Assembly: GCA_026182355.1 (NCBI GenBank)
Contig: JAPFBL010001929.1
Location: 682,501 to 746,500 of the forward strand
Direction: 5' to 3'
DNA: 64,000 nucleotides
DNA from: Hermatobates lingyangjiaoensis
Taxonomy: Eukaryota > Arthropoda > Insecta > Hemiptera > Hermatobatidae
Below the pieces are notes generated by a model. The model did not search any database, was not told the origin of the DNA, and worked only from the letters and a program-made list of their open reading frames with translations. Made by a program: the position numbers and the translations under genes. The first letter of the stretch is position 1. Each line of letters opens with the position of its first letter. Shown here in pieces: positions 46,436-57,139 of this stretch.

Positions 46436-46719
46436 AATACACTAAGCAATTACAAGGATTTTGAAAATCCTAGTCAATTATACATGAACTAACATCTACA
46501 ATGTGTAACACAAATTAATGCTCTTATATTATTCAAATTATATATGCATGTAAAAAATTGCCTAGTCCATAAACATTTTTCAAGTCAAAAACAATTACTA
46601 AAGAACTTTTATTAGTCGAATTAACAAGACAATCTAAACAACGATATTACTCTACAGATTTTCCTTATAGAAACACTCTGCATATACTAAAAAAACAGGA
46701 CTAATTATCAGCTTCATAT

Positions 46720-47200
46720 AAACTCGAACTACTTTAAGATTTGATTTAACGCTGAAATAACTGCCTAATCCTATTAACAAACGACAAGACCCTCAAATAT
46801 TTTATTTGTAAATAACAAGAGTTCTAATATACATTTATATTTCTCATTAATTGAAAATCTAATCCTTGACCAACTTGAATAATACTAAAATAACATCGAG
46901 TCTAATGTAGTAATTTTCAGACTTATATAAAACTCTGAACTACTTTAAAGAGTTTGATTTGAACCTGGAAAAACTGGCCTAGTCCAAATTTATTTAAGCA
47001 ATACATAACAAGTTACCTCGAAAGGTCTTTTGATTTGCTCAAAATAACAAGAGTTCTAATGCCTATAAAGCCAACTTCATATTAACTCAAAATAACAAGA
47101 GTTCTAATGCCTATAAAACCAACTTGATATAAACTAAAAATAACAAGAGTTCTAATGCCTATAAAACCAACTTGATATAAACTCAAAATAACAAGTCTAC
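46720..47200. repeat. Nested tandem repeat, ~53-bp units within a ~190-bp duplication
   Basis: CAAAATAACAAGAGTTCTAATGCC followed by TATAAAACCAACTTGATATAAACT occurs about four times from 47038 to 47200. Around 46725 and 46920 a longer related block (ATATAAACTCGAACTACTTTAA, ATTTGATTT, CTGGCCTAGTCC) is seen twice. Confidence 0.8.
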
Positions 47201-47779
47201 GAAGTCATATTGATGTATAACTGCTGCCAAAGTGTCAGACATGCAGTAATTCCTTTAATTCAAAACTAAATGAATACATATATACTTCAATTACTTTTAA
47301 ATAAATACTGTACGAAAGAGTACAAATAATTTTTTTTAATTGAATTGAAAATTAAATCCGACCAAATTACATTCACATACATTCTTATCTTAACCACATG
47401 AACCACTCAGATTAATAAGTAAGTAATCAGATTATCACTTAATAATATCGACCAAGGTTTTAAAAATTCATAATTTTTATAAAAAACATATTCTCAATAA
47501 AATATAACTAATCACACTAACTAACCTAACGAATCTTGGGCTTTAAAGTTACATTTTAAAATTAACTTAATGATGGATGTTTAAAATCAAAAATGAATAA
47601 CAATATAAAGTATAAAAACAAACACAAAAATAATGAACATTCTTGATCTATTTAGCTATTTATGAAAGTAACCATCCAGAATTAAAAGATTTATACAAGA
47701 ACAAGAGTTCATACATTACTTCATTCATAGAATAAATTAATGAAAATTAATTTGTAATTAAAGATAATTTTTAAAATTA

Positions 47780-47820
47780 TTAAAATTTTATTAGTATAAT
47801 CAATAATTTATTCATAATAA
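47780..47820 (-). promoter_or_regulatory. Candidate polyadenylation signals of the SRSF2-like gene
   Basis: AATAAA occurs on the minus strand within TATGAATAAATT and ACTAATAAAATT, about 75-110 bases after the stop codon. No others lie closer. Confidence 0.6.
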
Positions 47821-47891
47821 ACAAAATAAAACGACAAATATATCCGGTTTCATGTAAGACATCAAAAGAACATTAATAAGGTAGAAAGAAC

Positions 47892-48642
47892 TCACCTAGA
47901 ACGAGAACGGGACCTGGATCGGGATCTTCCTCGAGAGCTCTTACTTTCTGATCGTGACCTCGAACGAGATCGTGACCTGGAATAGGACCTCCTTCTTGAT
48001 CTTGAGCGAGACCGTGATCGGGATCTAAAGAAAAGTTTTTCATGTATTCTGGATACTATAAAGTCAAACCAACATAAATATAAAAAACAGAATTAATACC
48101 TTCTGCGACTATACCTTCCACTCCCACCACGACGATAAGGTGAAGATGGTCGCCCATAGCGAGCCATTTGTACTCTCAATTCACGCCCATCAAGGACTCT
48201 ACCGTCCATAGCGTCCAATGCATCTTCAGCATCACGCTTATCGTAAAATCTAGAACATAACAATCGAATATACGGGTTGTCCCTGCAACCTAAACTAAAA
48301 TTGCTTTAGAAATAAATTATCAATTAAATATATTCAATTATCAATTAATATACTGTATCACTATAATAATTACAGCAGCCAAAAACCAATATTTTCCCAT
48401 AAGCAAAAAAAAATACAATAATGTAACTTAAAGCTATATTAAATTGAACGATTATCTCACCTAACAAAGGCAAACCCTCTGCTTTCACGAGTAAATCTGT
48501 CTCTGGGAATATAAACATCACCAACTTCACCGCATCTCTCAAACACTCTCCTCAAATCATCCGGTGACGTTCTATAAGTTAAATTATCAACTTTAAGGGA
48601 AACCATTCCATCTATCCTCGGTGGTGGACGCCCGTAACTCAT
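47892..48642 (-). CDS. SRSF2: SRSF2/SC35-type SR splicing factor
   Basis: Three exons on the minus strand: 48461-48642, 48100-48249 and 47892-48024, joined in phase (AG + A at both junctions) to 154 residues. Residues 14-88 are one RRM: RNP2 is [11 protein letters not shown]1 is RGFAFVRF (across the first junction), and [19 protein letters not shown] closes the domain. A short [13 protein letters not shown] linker is followed by an RS domain of alternating Ser-Arg ending SRSRSR-stop. SRSF2 proteins bind exonic enhancers in nuclear pre-mRNA and help recruit U1 and U2AF. This RS domain is shorter than in vertebrates. The stop codon TGA lies inside AG/GTGAGT, a perfect 5' splice site at 47895/47894, so use of that site would remove the stop and give a longer or NMD-prone isoform. 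A second first exon lies upstream (next entry). Confidence 0.95.
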
Positions 48643-48844
48643 ATTAGCGGTATTTTGTCTAATACTGGAGAAGCAAGAACAATATCTGTGACTACCAACA
48701 GAGACTGTAAAAGAACGCCACGAGACAAGCAAATATGGCGGATCAATTACTCTAGCGGTTCGAGACCAAAATAGCCGCCATTGTTGCCACATATGCACAG
48801 CTGACAAGTAGTCTACAAAATTGCTTATTTATTTAGAATCTTAC

Positions 48845-49026
48845 CTTACAAAAGCAAATCCTCTGCTCTCTCTCGTGAATCTGTCTTTTGGAATATATAC
48901 ATCACCAACGTGTCCATATTTACCGAATATAATTTTTAAATCTTCACAACTTGTTCTATAGGTTATATTTCCAACTTTAAGTGACACCATATTATCAACA
49001 CCGGGTGGAATACGTCCGTAACTCAT
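48845..49026 (-). CDS. Alternative first coding exon (or 5'-duplicated RRM half) of the SRSF2-like gene
   Basis: Encodes [16 protein letters not shown]2 LKVGNITY, then [19 protein letters not shown]. It ends AG/GTAAG in the same phase and with the same 182-base length as the first exon of the main gene, only 202 bases further downstream. There is no stop or frameshift. It differs mainly between RNP2 and RNP1 ([17 protein letters not shown] instead of [17 protein letters not shown]). Spliced to 48249 it would give a full SRSF2-like protein with a different RRM. An upstream in-frame ATG (MCI) gives three more residues. It could be a mutually exclusive first exon with its own promoter, or a truncated retained duplicate. 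Confidence 0.8.
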
Positions 49027-49099
49027 GATGCACAAAATATGAAAAAAATACTATAAAAATATGACTTTACTTAGGTAAATTATAAAAACACTAAAATAC

Positions 49100-51015
49100 T
49101 TTATCTAACTACACTATAACAGTCCAAACTTTGATTGTTTGAGATGTGCAGTGTTGAAGTTGTCAGTTAATGACAACTATGAGTAGAAAGTTCCCTAGAT
49201 ATTTGTTTATTTAAGATAAATAGAAAAAAACTACATCTCTCTGATCAAAACAATAATTTCGTATCAGGTGATAGGAATGTCTCCTAACTAACAGACATAT
49301 GTCTCAGTTTTTAATCAGTACTAGATACCAGTTTAGAAAGAAATACTAAAATCACTGAATTTTCCGTAAACATCAACAGAATGTCAAATTATATTTCTCT
49401 AAGTTACTTATACACTATCAAAAATTTTTTTATGAATAATCCAAACTTATTTATGTTTAAATGTAGAAGTTACTCGAATTAGTCCTTTTAAATTAATATC
49501 AAGTTTACTTAAAGTTAATATGAATTTATTTTTTTAATAACAAATATAGAAATTATTTATTATATACATTGTTACTATTGTTATTAGCAATGGTCAATGA
49601 GGCTAATAATTTATGGTCAACACTTCCTAAAAGTTAAACATTATATTATTCCGATAATAATAAGCATGTATATTAAAGGAATTTATGTGAACAATTTTCC
49701 TACTTTAAGTTGATTAGAATAGAAAGTGATATTCAATAAAAAATTATAATAATTGAACTAACTAAAAAGTTCATTGTATTTTCAGTGATGTTGTGGAAAA
49801 TTCCTGTTACACAATATAGTTATTTAAATCTGAACAGACCTTAAACAATAGTCAGTACTACTTCACTATTACCTAAACTTTTTCCCGTAAAATGATCACT
49901 TTTTCATTTTCTTCCACGACCCGGCGAAATTTTCTTTAAGTTATTAGTAAAATTAAAGATATTTTAATACGTAAATGGTTGCATTTACTATTTTATTACG
50001 TTACTATTTACCATATTACGTTAATGGTTTTATTTGTTATAGTAAATAAAAAATATGAAAACAGAATAGACATGCAAATACAATAAGAAATTGTTTGTAA
50101 ACATAATTTACAATAAAGAACGGAAACTAAAATTGATATAACCAAAATAATTTAATTCGTTATATACTTATACAGAATTGTTATTATTAAATATTAATTA
50201 TTAAAGGACTACCAGTTTGCTAACGTGACCCATCATTTGATAGAAATAGGTTTGCTTCCTGCCTGCTTTACTGTTACAAGCTTGTTACCTTCCAAATTTT
50301 TATCTTGATCTTTCATTTTCTTCTAAAACGTATTATTTTAACGATTGCACAGTCATATTTTTTTTACCCCTCGCATTCTCTGGATTAAGAAACAGAAGAA
50401 ATGCACTAAATATTTTTTGAATAACTTCTTAGAATTAAAAAATAAATAAAATTAAGAGGCTGTATGTTCCAATCTGTGTTTTTTTTTTAAATTATATATC
50501 ACAATTGAATCTGTGGTAACAAAGAAGATGTCAAGCTGGCTCAGGTAGATTAGCAAAACTTCATCAGATCTGTTCATTGTCTTTGCTGTTTCAAAAAACT
50601 TTATCAAAGTCAAATGGTGATAGAAAAATAGTAAAGTTGAAAAATGAGAGTTGAGAGGAAGTATTGTGTGATTTTGTGGAAACTGAATCAATAATATCCT
50701 ACTTCTTCTAGGATCAGTTTGATGTTTGCTTCTGGAAAGCTTCAAAAAGAATCCAAAATGTGAAACATGAGAGATAATATCTCCATTTTAACATGCGTCA
50801 CATAACGTACGATAAAACAGCTGGTTCTGCTAATAAAATAAGCGTTAAATACTCAAAGTCGACACATTTTTCATAGCAAAAATTTCCCAGTAGTATTTCT
50901 ATCTGAGATGAAATCGAAATTGATGGTCCTTAAATTGGCATGTTTTCACTGTATATAGGTAGTTAAAACAAAAGGTATTAGATACCCATCAAAGATTATT
51001 TTTCTAAGAAACATA
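49100..51015. other. Gene-free AT-rich stretch
   Basis: Upstream of the SRSF2-like gene. No coding text recognised; a 97-residue minus-strand frame at 50452-50745 looks random. Confidence 0.5.
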
Positions 51016-51019
51016 AGCT

Positions 51020-51370
51020 CCAAATAAAATTTAGAGCTCTCGATGTAGAATCAACATGGCAATGTTTATTTCCAACGGCCATACTTGTAGGCTTTCAACT
51101 TTTAGTGCTGTTCTAGCGGAAAAAATTGTGGCTCATTTATTATTTCGCACCCATTTTAGTATTGGGAGAGCCACATTACCGAGTGATTCTATATTGGGAG
51201 TCCTAAATTTTGCTTAACCCAAGTGTATTTAGAATAGGGATCATTAACGAGTACCTGACTTCATACAGGCTCGGGACCAACGCTTATGGCTCATTTATTA
51301 TTAGGCACCAATTTTAGTAATGAGAGAGCCACATTACCTGTTGAGTCTACATTAGGAGCTTTTGATACTT
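51020..51370 (-). repeat. Two overlapping SINE-family 3' pieces
   Basis: AATTATGGCTCATTTATTATT... GAGAGCCACATTACC occurs at about 51115-51185 and again at 51284-51345. Between them lies the common SINE body (GGGAGTCCTAAATTTTGC, AACGAGTACCTGACTTCATACAGGCTCGGGACC). It looks like a nested or tandem SINE just upstream of the DUF4485-like gene. Confidence 0.6.
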
Positions 51371-51454
51371 GCTCCACTTTGTAATATAAACAAAACAAAA
51401 AGAAAATTTCAAGTTGAATAGGAAGTTGTATGATTTGCAGAGAGTGGTGGCAAT

Positions 51455-53725
51455 ATGTCCAGTGTCGCTGCATCCCTTTATGATGAAGAGTACAGATCTC
51501 TCATCAAACTTTTCTGTCTTTTAAAATCCAAGCTAAGAAGCGGCACTGGTAAGTACTTATTTATATATAGTTTTCAACCAACGGTGATTACACTGGTATC
51601 AGTGAAGTTAAGCAACGTTGAGCATTTTTTTTTACTAAATCCTCTTTGTACTTTTAGTAAACATTTTTGTAAATTTTAGATTTAAGAAAAATGTATTTCA
51701 GGTTGATGCTAAAGTGGAATTTATTTTCTTTTTATGAAGTTTTTTCCCATAGTTGATGTAAACTTTTTTTTTTTTGTTACCAGATATCAACATCAGCGAA
51801 AGATGGTTGGTTAAGATAAAAGAAAGCACTGGCGATACTTTGAAGCAGAAACGAAAACGAAATATGTTCTTTCGCTACTTGATCGGAGTAATGAGACAGG
51901 CGGTGTTAGAAGGAGCGCTCAAGCTACCGGGCTCCAAGCTACTGACTCCTTCGGAAATGTGCAAGCTAAGGGTGAGAGAATCAACTTAATAGGACAATGT
52001 AATTGTGAGATTATTTGATTCAGGGTGAAACAGAACAAAATTTCTTAACTTATGCCAGTGGCACAGTAACTATTTTTGCCTTCCAGCCCCCCACCCCCCA
52101 CCCCCCGTTAATGATCCCTTAACATTCAAAACTCAAGAAAGTCCTGAAAACATTTATTTTCATCAAATTTCAATCAAGGATCTAATCTTAGACTGTTGTC
52201 ATTGGTCCTCAAACTTAGATCAAATTACAATACTCATATACATGTATGATCAAACCACAATAAGAAATGGGAAAACAAGACTAAGATCTTTCAACCGTAA
52301 CAAGACCGCTTGTTACGGTTGAAAGGTCTTAGTCTTGTTTTCCCATTTCTTATTGTGGTTTGATCATTGATTGTTATTTCACGTGTTTATGTGAAATCTT
52401 TTTATATACATGTATATATACAGTCATCATCAAAAAAAGGTTAAGATTGCTCAAAACAAAAACTTATTATTCAAATCATAAAAAAAATTGTTAAATTATA
52501 AATTAACTGGGTAGGCAAATAAATATACTAAATTTTCAAATCCCATTAAATAAGTAATTTGAAAAATTTAAATTAATTCATTTTTAATTTGCAAATATTA
52601 AAATTGAAAATCCCGTTTAAAAACAGTAACACAAATAAAGGAAAAACAATTCTGACCTTAAAAACTCGTTTTGGTGTTCAATTTCAGATTTTTTGTTAGC
52701 TTTCTATTATTTTAATTTTTTTCTATTTTTACCCAGGTATTTCACCCCCGGTTACCCAGGGGGCGACATGTCCCCTGGCACATGTCGCCCCCTCTTGCTA
52801 CTCCACTGTATTTGTATAATTAAAACCATAATTTTTTGATAATTAATATGTAAAGGATTAAGCGCATGTATGAATGGTTTTTAACTGAACGACAGACTAC
52901 ATTTTGATACGCTTTGCTCCGGACGTCTTCTGGCTAAATCCGACTTGCAGATTCCTGTTCCACTCTAAGGGTAATGGGCGTGACATTATTCCTTTTTATA
53001 CTTATACTGTTGAATTTTCGTTTGGAGACACTTGACACTTTTAAAATTTTTTCTGCAAGATAGATTCCAGACTGTTTTTTTTTTTATTGTTTAAACCGAT
53101 TCCCTAGTGGATGTAACGTCAACCGTTTACTGGCTTTTTGTTTGATCAGTGATTCTACATTGGAAGTCCCTAATTTGGCCAAACTGAAGTGCATTTCGAT
53201 TAGCGACTTTTAACGAGTACCTGAGATCGTACAGGCTTGGGACCAACAATTAAACGTTCCCTATCTGAGGGAGGCGAACTCAGATTTATTCACCTCCCGC
53301 GTGAATAAGTGGAGGGCCTGATGTGGATCAAACCCTGGAGTAGCAGCCCAGAGGCAAGTACGTTAACCACTGAGCTAAACTGGCCCCTATTCCAGACTAT
53401 TACTCTTTATTGTCGTAATTCAGAATTCCACTGTATCCAACATAATAATAACTCTATATGGTGCATAATTAAAAAATGATTGTTAAATTTTTTATCTCAG
53501 AATGAAATTGAACGACTTGGGACTGGTGAGGACCGAAGAACTCCAGTGCTGGACACACTGCAAGGCAGTGCTCCTCCTGCCTACATGAGTCAGTGGTCGC
53601 CTGATGGCAATACCTACGTGGCTGCCCAACCCCTGCCTGGATCAGGCACTCTCATCTACATGGCTGTCTGCGACCCTCGCGAACCAGGCTGGTTATTTCC
53701 ACAGCCCGCACAATCCAACTCCTAA
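51455..53725 (+). CDS. DUF4485-like small protein, three exons, complete
   Basis: Exons 51455-51548, 51784-51971 and 53501-53725 join in phase to a 168-residue protein with GT/AG introns (AG/GTAAGT, TACCAG, AGG/GTGAGA, TCTCAG). It begins MSSVAASLYDEEYRSLIKLF. The middle is basic and helical (RKRNMFFRYLIGVMRQAVLE then GALKLPGSKLLTPS). The third exon has an LPxYMS-like APPAYMSQW and ends PREPGWLFPQPAQSNS. The pattern of an acidic-aromatic start, a helical 'MR..VLEG.L..P' block and 'PAYMS' resembles the DUF4485 domain at the N-terminus of the centrosomal protein CEP112; here the domain stands alone. Its function is unknown. ATTAAA at about 53766 may be the polyadenylation signal. Intron 2 contains a DNA transposon, a foldback and a SINE. 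Confidence 0.78.
52059..52809. mobile_element. Probable DNA transposon, CAGTGGCRYAG-type ends, carrying a foldback
   Basis: The left end CAGTGGCACAGTAACTATTTTTGCC and the complement of the right end, CAGTGGAGTAGCAAGAGGGGGCG, are similar. Next to the right end is a perfect hairpin GGGGGCGACATGT/ACATGTCGCCCCC (about 52768-52792). I do not see a clear target-site duplication, so the boundaries are uncertain. The foldback at 52244-52410 lies inside it. Confidence 0.4.
52244..52410. repeat. Foldback, ACCGCTTGTTACGGTTGAAAG family
   Basis: GATCAAACCACAATAAGAAATGGG, AAGATCTTTCAACCGTAACAAG, then directly ACCGCTTGTTACGGTTGAAAGG and the full right arm to GTTTATGTGAAATC. The spacer between arms is deleted, so the hairpin is almost perfect. 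Confidence 0.92.
53074..53388 (-). mobile_element. Intact tRNA-derived SINE with 10-bp TSD
   Basis: Read on the minus strand it begins GGGGCCAGTTTAGCTCAGTGG, a tRNA-like 5' end with an A box (TAGCTCAGTGG). At about 70 bases it has a B-box-like GGTTTGATCC. A ~200-base body follows and it ends in an A-tail (T-run at 53075-53087 on the plus strand). ATTCCAGACT is duplicated at 53064-53073 and 53389-53398. This copy defines the full structure of the family seen at 300, 1856, 14370, 18690 and 51020. It lies in intron 2 of the DUF4485-like gene. Confidence 0.93.
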
Positions 53726-53916
53726 TCCACCATTGCTCATCAAACAGCTTCCACATGACCTTTCATTAAAAATCTACTTCTTCTTCAATATTATTTAATA
53801 ACACATCTCTGTTGAGTCACAGTGCCGAGTGATGAGATGCAACATCCAAAGTTCGATGTTCGATTTTTGGATAAACTAAAATAATATGTTCCGTCCGGTA
53901 TACCTAATGATATATA

Positions 53917-54125
53917 AAAAGATTTCACATAAACACGTGAAATAACAATAATGATCAAACCACAATAAGAAATGGGAAAACAAAAGACTAAGATCAACTC
54001 CTCACCAGATGTTTTCTGCATCTAGTGTTTAGTTGGGTTTTTGACTCTGAAGAAGACCGCTTGTTACAGTTGAAAGATCTTAGTCATGTTTTCCCATTTC
54101 TTTTTGTGGTTTGATTATTGACCTT
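53917..54125. repeat. Foldback, ACCGCTTGTTACGGTTGAAAG family
   Basis: CACATAAACACGTGAAATAAC, GATCAAACCACAATAAG on the left; CTGAAGAAGACCGCTTGTTACAGTTGAAAG, ATCTTAGTC, TTGTGGTTTGAT on the right. The centre contains an unrelated CTCCTCACCAGATGTTTTCTGCATC insert. Confidence 0.88.
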
Positions 54126-54383
54126 ATGATCTACATAACATTTCATTTCATACCTAAATATTTATACCAAAGTTTCCTTATTTTGATATATTCTAAAAAA
54201 AATTTTTTTAGAGCTTTGGTTCAGCCTCAAACAATTCCCCCCCAAAAAAAACACCTTAAGCCAACAATATTTCTATATTTCTAGACATCTACAGGCATTG
54301 ACATTTTTATATTTTGGTACAAGTAAAACCAAAAATACAATACCCTGAAGACGTTTAGTAAGGTAGATGAAACTTTGGCTTAA

Positions 54384-54860
54384 GCTAGAGGTGGCTTAAA
54401 AAAAATACGTCGATCTTCAAAATATTATTGGTAGATCAAGCCATTAAACAAACAAATTAACATCAGCCCACAATTCATTCCGTCACTGATTCATATACAG
54501 AACCATCAGTCGATGGGATTCTAATTTTATTTTTTATGCTTGGGTCACTGTACCACGACAAAAGTGGCTTAAAGTGCAGTTAAGCCAATAAGCTAGTCAC
54601 TAACTTGTCTCTTACTCATTTTCTTTTAATCTTTTTTAAAAAATTAGGAAACAGTATAAAAATAAGTGGAAGGAATGAATCGAGAAAGAACAAAAAAGAG
54701 TATCACTTATATGTGAAATGGTAAGAGAAGATTTCTTCTCGACGAAATATTACATACATCATCATGAATTCTTAATATATTTCTAGACAAATACAGTGGG
54801 TAGATTTGTGACTTGTTCATTTCATAAGCAGCTTGCATGCAGAAAATGTGCGAGCACCTC
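54384..54860. mobile_element. hAT-type non-autonomous transposon with TGGCTTAA duplication
   Basis: TGGCTTAA lies on both sides (54376-54383 and 54861-54868). The right end GCGAGCACCTC and preceding AAGCAGCTTGCATGCAGAAAATG resemble the right end of the element at 6776-7305 (TAGCTCGCATACTGAAAAAGTGTGAGCACC). The left end (GCTAGAGGTGGCTTAA) is more degraded. Non-coding. Confidence 0.65.
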
Positions 54861-54869
54861 TGGCTTAAT

Positions 54870-55160
54870 AAAAAGAAGGTATCACACAGAGAAACAAAGG
54901 AATAAGTCACTTCTATATTTTGAACATCATCGTCATCAGGAGGCGAAGAGTCCTGCACGAATATATAAAATAAAAATTCTAAACAGTCCAAACCGGACAC
55001 ATAAATAACTGAAAAAAGCACATAAAGGATAAAAAACAACACATACAATTTATTTTATATATAAAATACTTCGGTTCGAAATATTGATCCAGTAAGTGTT
55101 CTCGTTCTTTATGTGTTGTTTTTTTTTAGTTATATAATATATATATATATATATATTTTG
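54870..55160. repeat. Foldback remnant, CTCCTGATGACGATGATG core, beside (TA)n
   Basis: On the minus strand CTCCTGATGACGATGATGTTCAAAATATAGAAGTGACTTATTCC at about 54945-54900. On the plus strand a CTCGTTCTTTATGTGTTG end lies at 55100-55120. (TA)n is at 55135-55157. Confidence 0.6.
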
Positions 55161-55853
55161 ATTAAAATCAGACTAAAATTAAATTTTGCGTAAGAAAATC
55201 CAGAAACTTTATGTCAATGATAATAGAAAAGGTAATTTCAATATATCAATTATATTCATTCACTATCGCACTGGTGAATAGAAAATAATAATAATTCATT
55301 TGACGTTTTTCTTTTGTTTAAAACGTATTTGTTGTATATTTGTCAATACTTCATAAATTATGATTAGAATTCGTTAAAATATTAAATAAAATAAAAATCA
55401 AAATCAAATTATACTAATAAGTAGAATGATATTTTCAATTTATGGTTATGTACAGAAAGTAGAAAAGTATTATTTTCAACAAATAATATCAATTAACTTA
55501 CGGTTTTTAATTTTACCAACGAAATGAAATACAAACAAATAAAACATCAGATCTTAAAGTAACAAACAATTTAAAACTGCTTTGTAAGAATCATTATGTA
55601 TTATTATGGCTTTTAAATTTTCACTAAAGTCATTGGTTTTTAAAATGTTTTAATCTGAAAACTTTGCTGTAAAGTTTTTATAAATGTTCATGTTGCTTAT
55701 AGCTTATACAAATAGATTTAGACGTAAGAAAGATCTAAAAAGTCATATCTACACTTCTTAGAGACTTTTTGTTACTTAAATACAAAAAACAAAAAAGCTT
55801 CAATTAAAACAAAATAAACTATTCAATTAATTTATAAAAAAACAAAATTAAAA

Positions 55854-55962
55854 TTAATCACTGTCTGATGAGTCTATAGTAGCTGTTGTCGTAAGTCGTC
55901 TTTCTCTCACAAAAAATTGGTTCAATGTTTGCTGAAGAGCTTTTTGTAACCAGAAACAACCC
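55854..55962 (-). CDS. Probable terminal coding exon of an unidentified gene
   Basis: After a good acceptor (AAATTTTTAG on the minus strand, exon from 55962) a phase-2 reading frame gives GCFWLQKALQQTLNQFF then VRERRLTTTATIDSSDSD-stop. The composition (Gln/Leu helix, basic patch, Ser/Asp acidic end) is protein-like, unlike the surrounding DNA. No family is recognised and the previous exon was not found. It could be the 3' end of the minus-strand gene whose exons lie at 59.9-62.2 kb. Confidence 0.45.
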
Positions 55963-57139
55963 CTAAAAATTTAGTAATGTCTTTTCAAAAAAGCACAACA
56001 CTAATTGAAACATTACAAAAATCACAACACACTACATAATTGAAACTGAACTCTAAAATTAGTGAAACAAAGTGAAAATAAAATTGTATTAAAATTGCAT
56101 CGATTTTTAGTTAGAAAGGGAATCCCAGAGTTTTGATGGCATGACGCAAATTAGAAAAAAAAATTTTAGAAAAAAAAATTTCAAAAAAAAATTTAAAGAC
56201 TCGAACCCAAAACAACGCAACCTCGAAAATCTAACGACGCACAGTGAAAATTAGTACTAATTAAGCAGCGACGCAACGTCGAAAAACAAAACAACGCAAA
56301 GCAAGGTATTCGTGTAACTTTAATACAACTCGGGTTGGTGTAACTTGAAACCAATAAACAACTCGGAAGAATGTGTAGACAAAGAATTCGCTTTGAGAAC
56401 TTCCTTTTCAAAAATTGATAAGCAGTAGGAAGAAAAATGCATCCCTAGTTTAAATTGAAATAAACGGAGATTTTTTTTTCAAATTTGAACAATAATTCCA
56501 ATATACATAAAATATTTCCGATTTAATACAAATGCAACAGTTATTTTTCTTTAGTAAAAAAAATTAAACGAACTAAAATTTTAAAAGTAAACAAAATTCT
56601 TTCAGTTATTAAATCGACATATTTAATGTTAATACTAATATTAAAAATTAGTATATGTTTGTACAAACATATTTGTTATGACTTATTTATTGTGAATTGA
56701 TTAAAAACATAAGGTTAGTCTTGATTTGTAGTAAGATTTAACTTTAATTAATTTTTAAATTAATTAAAAATTCAGTATAAACTGAACTTGTCTTACTTTT
56801 AAAATCAACTGTTCACATTATGAAGGAATTATTTGATTCTTAGAGATATTCCTTGGTTTAAATGCACGTAAAATAACATATACCACTGTTTCTTGAAACA
56901 TTCGGTGTGTTTAACAAACCATTTTTGAAAAATAGAAATCACATATTGATCAGAAAAAATTTTAACATAAAAATTTTTTTAAGCTTACATATTTTTTTTT
57001 AGGCCTTCACTCTACTCACTATAAATGAAAAAATATTAATCTGGTTAACAACATAATGATTTTTGTTTCCTCAAAAGCACTCACATTAAATCATAAGTCA
57101 AATTTCTTTTTATGTTATTAAAAGAAATACAATTTTACT

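Noticed and set aside
48457..48807. N-terminal extension of the SRSF2-like protein ([14 protein letters not shown]...)
   Set aside because: The family starts at MSYGRPPP; the upstream open frame is the 5' UTR and has no resemblance to SR proteins.
53310..53387. A functional tRNA gene at the start of the SINE
   Set aside because: The cloverleaf is imperfect and the sequence continues directly into the SINE body with target duplications outside, so it is a SINE head.
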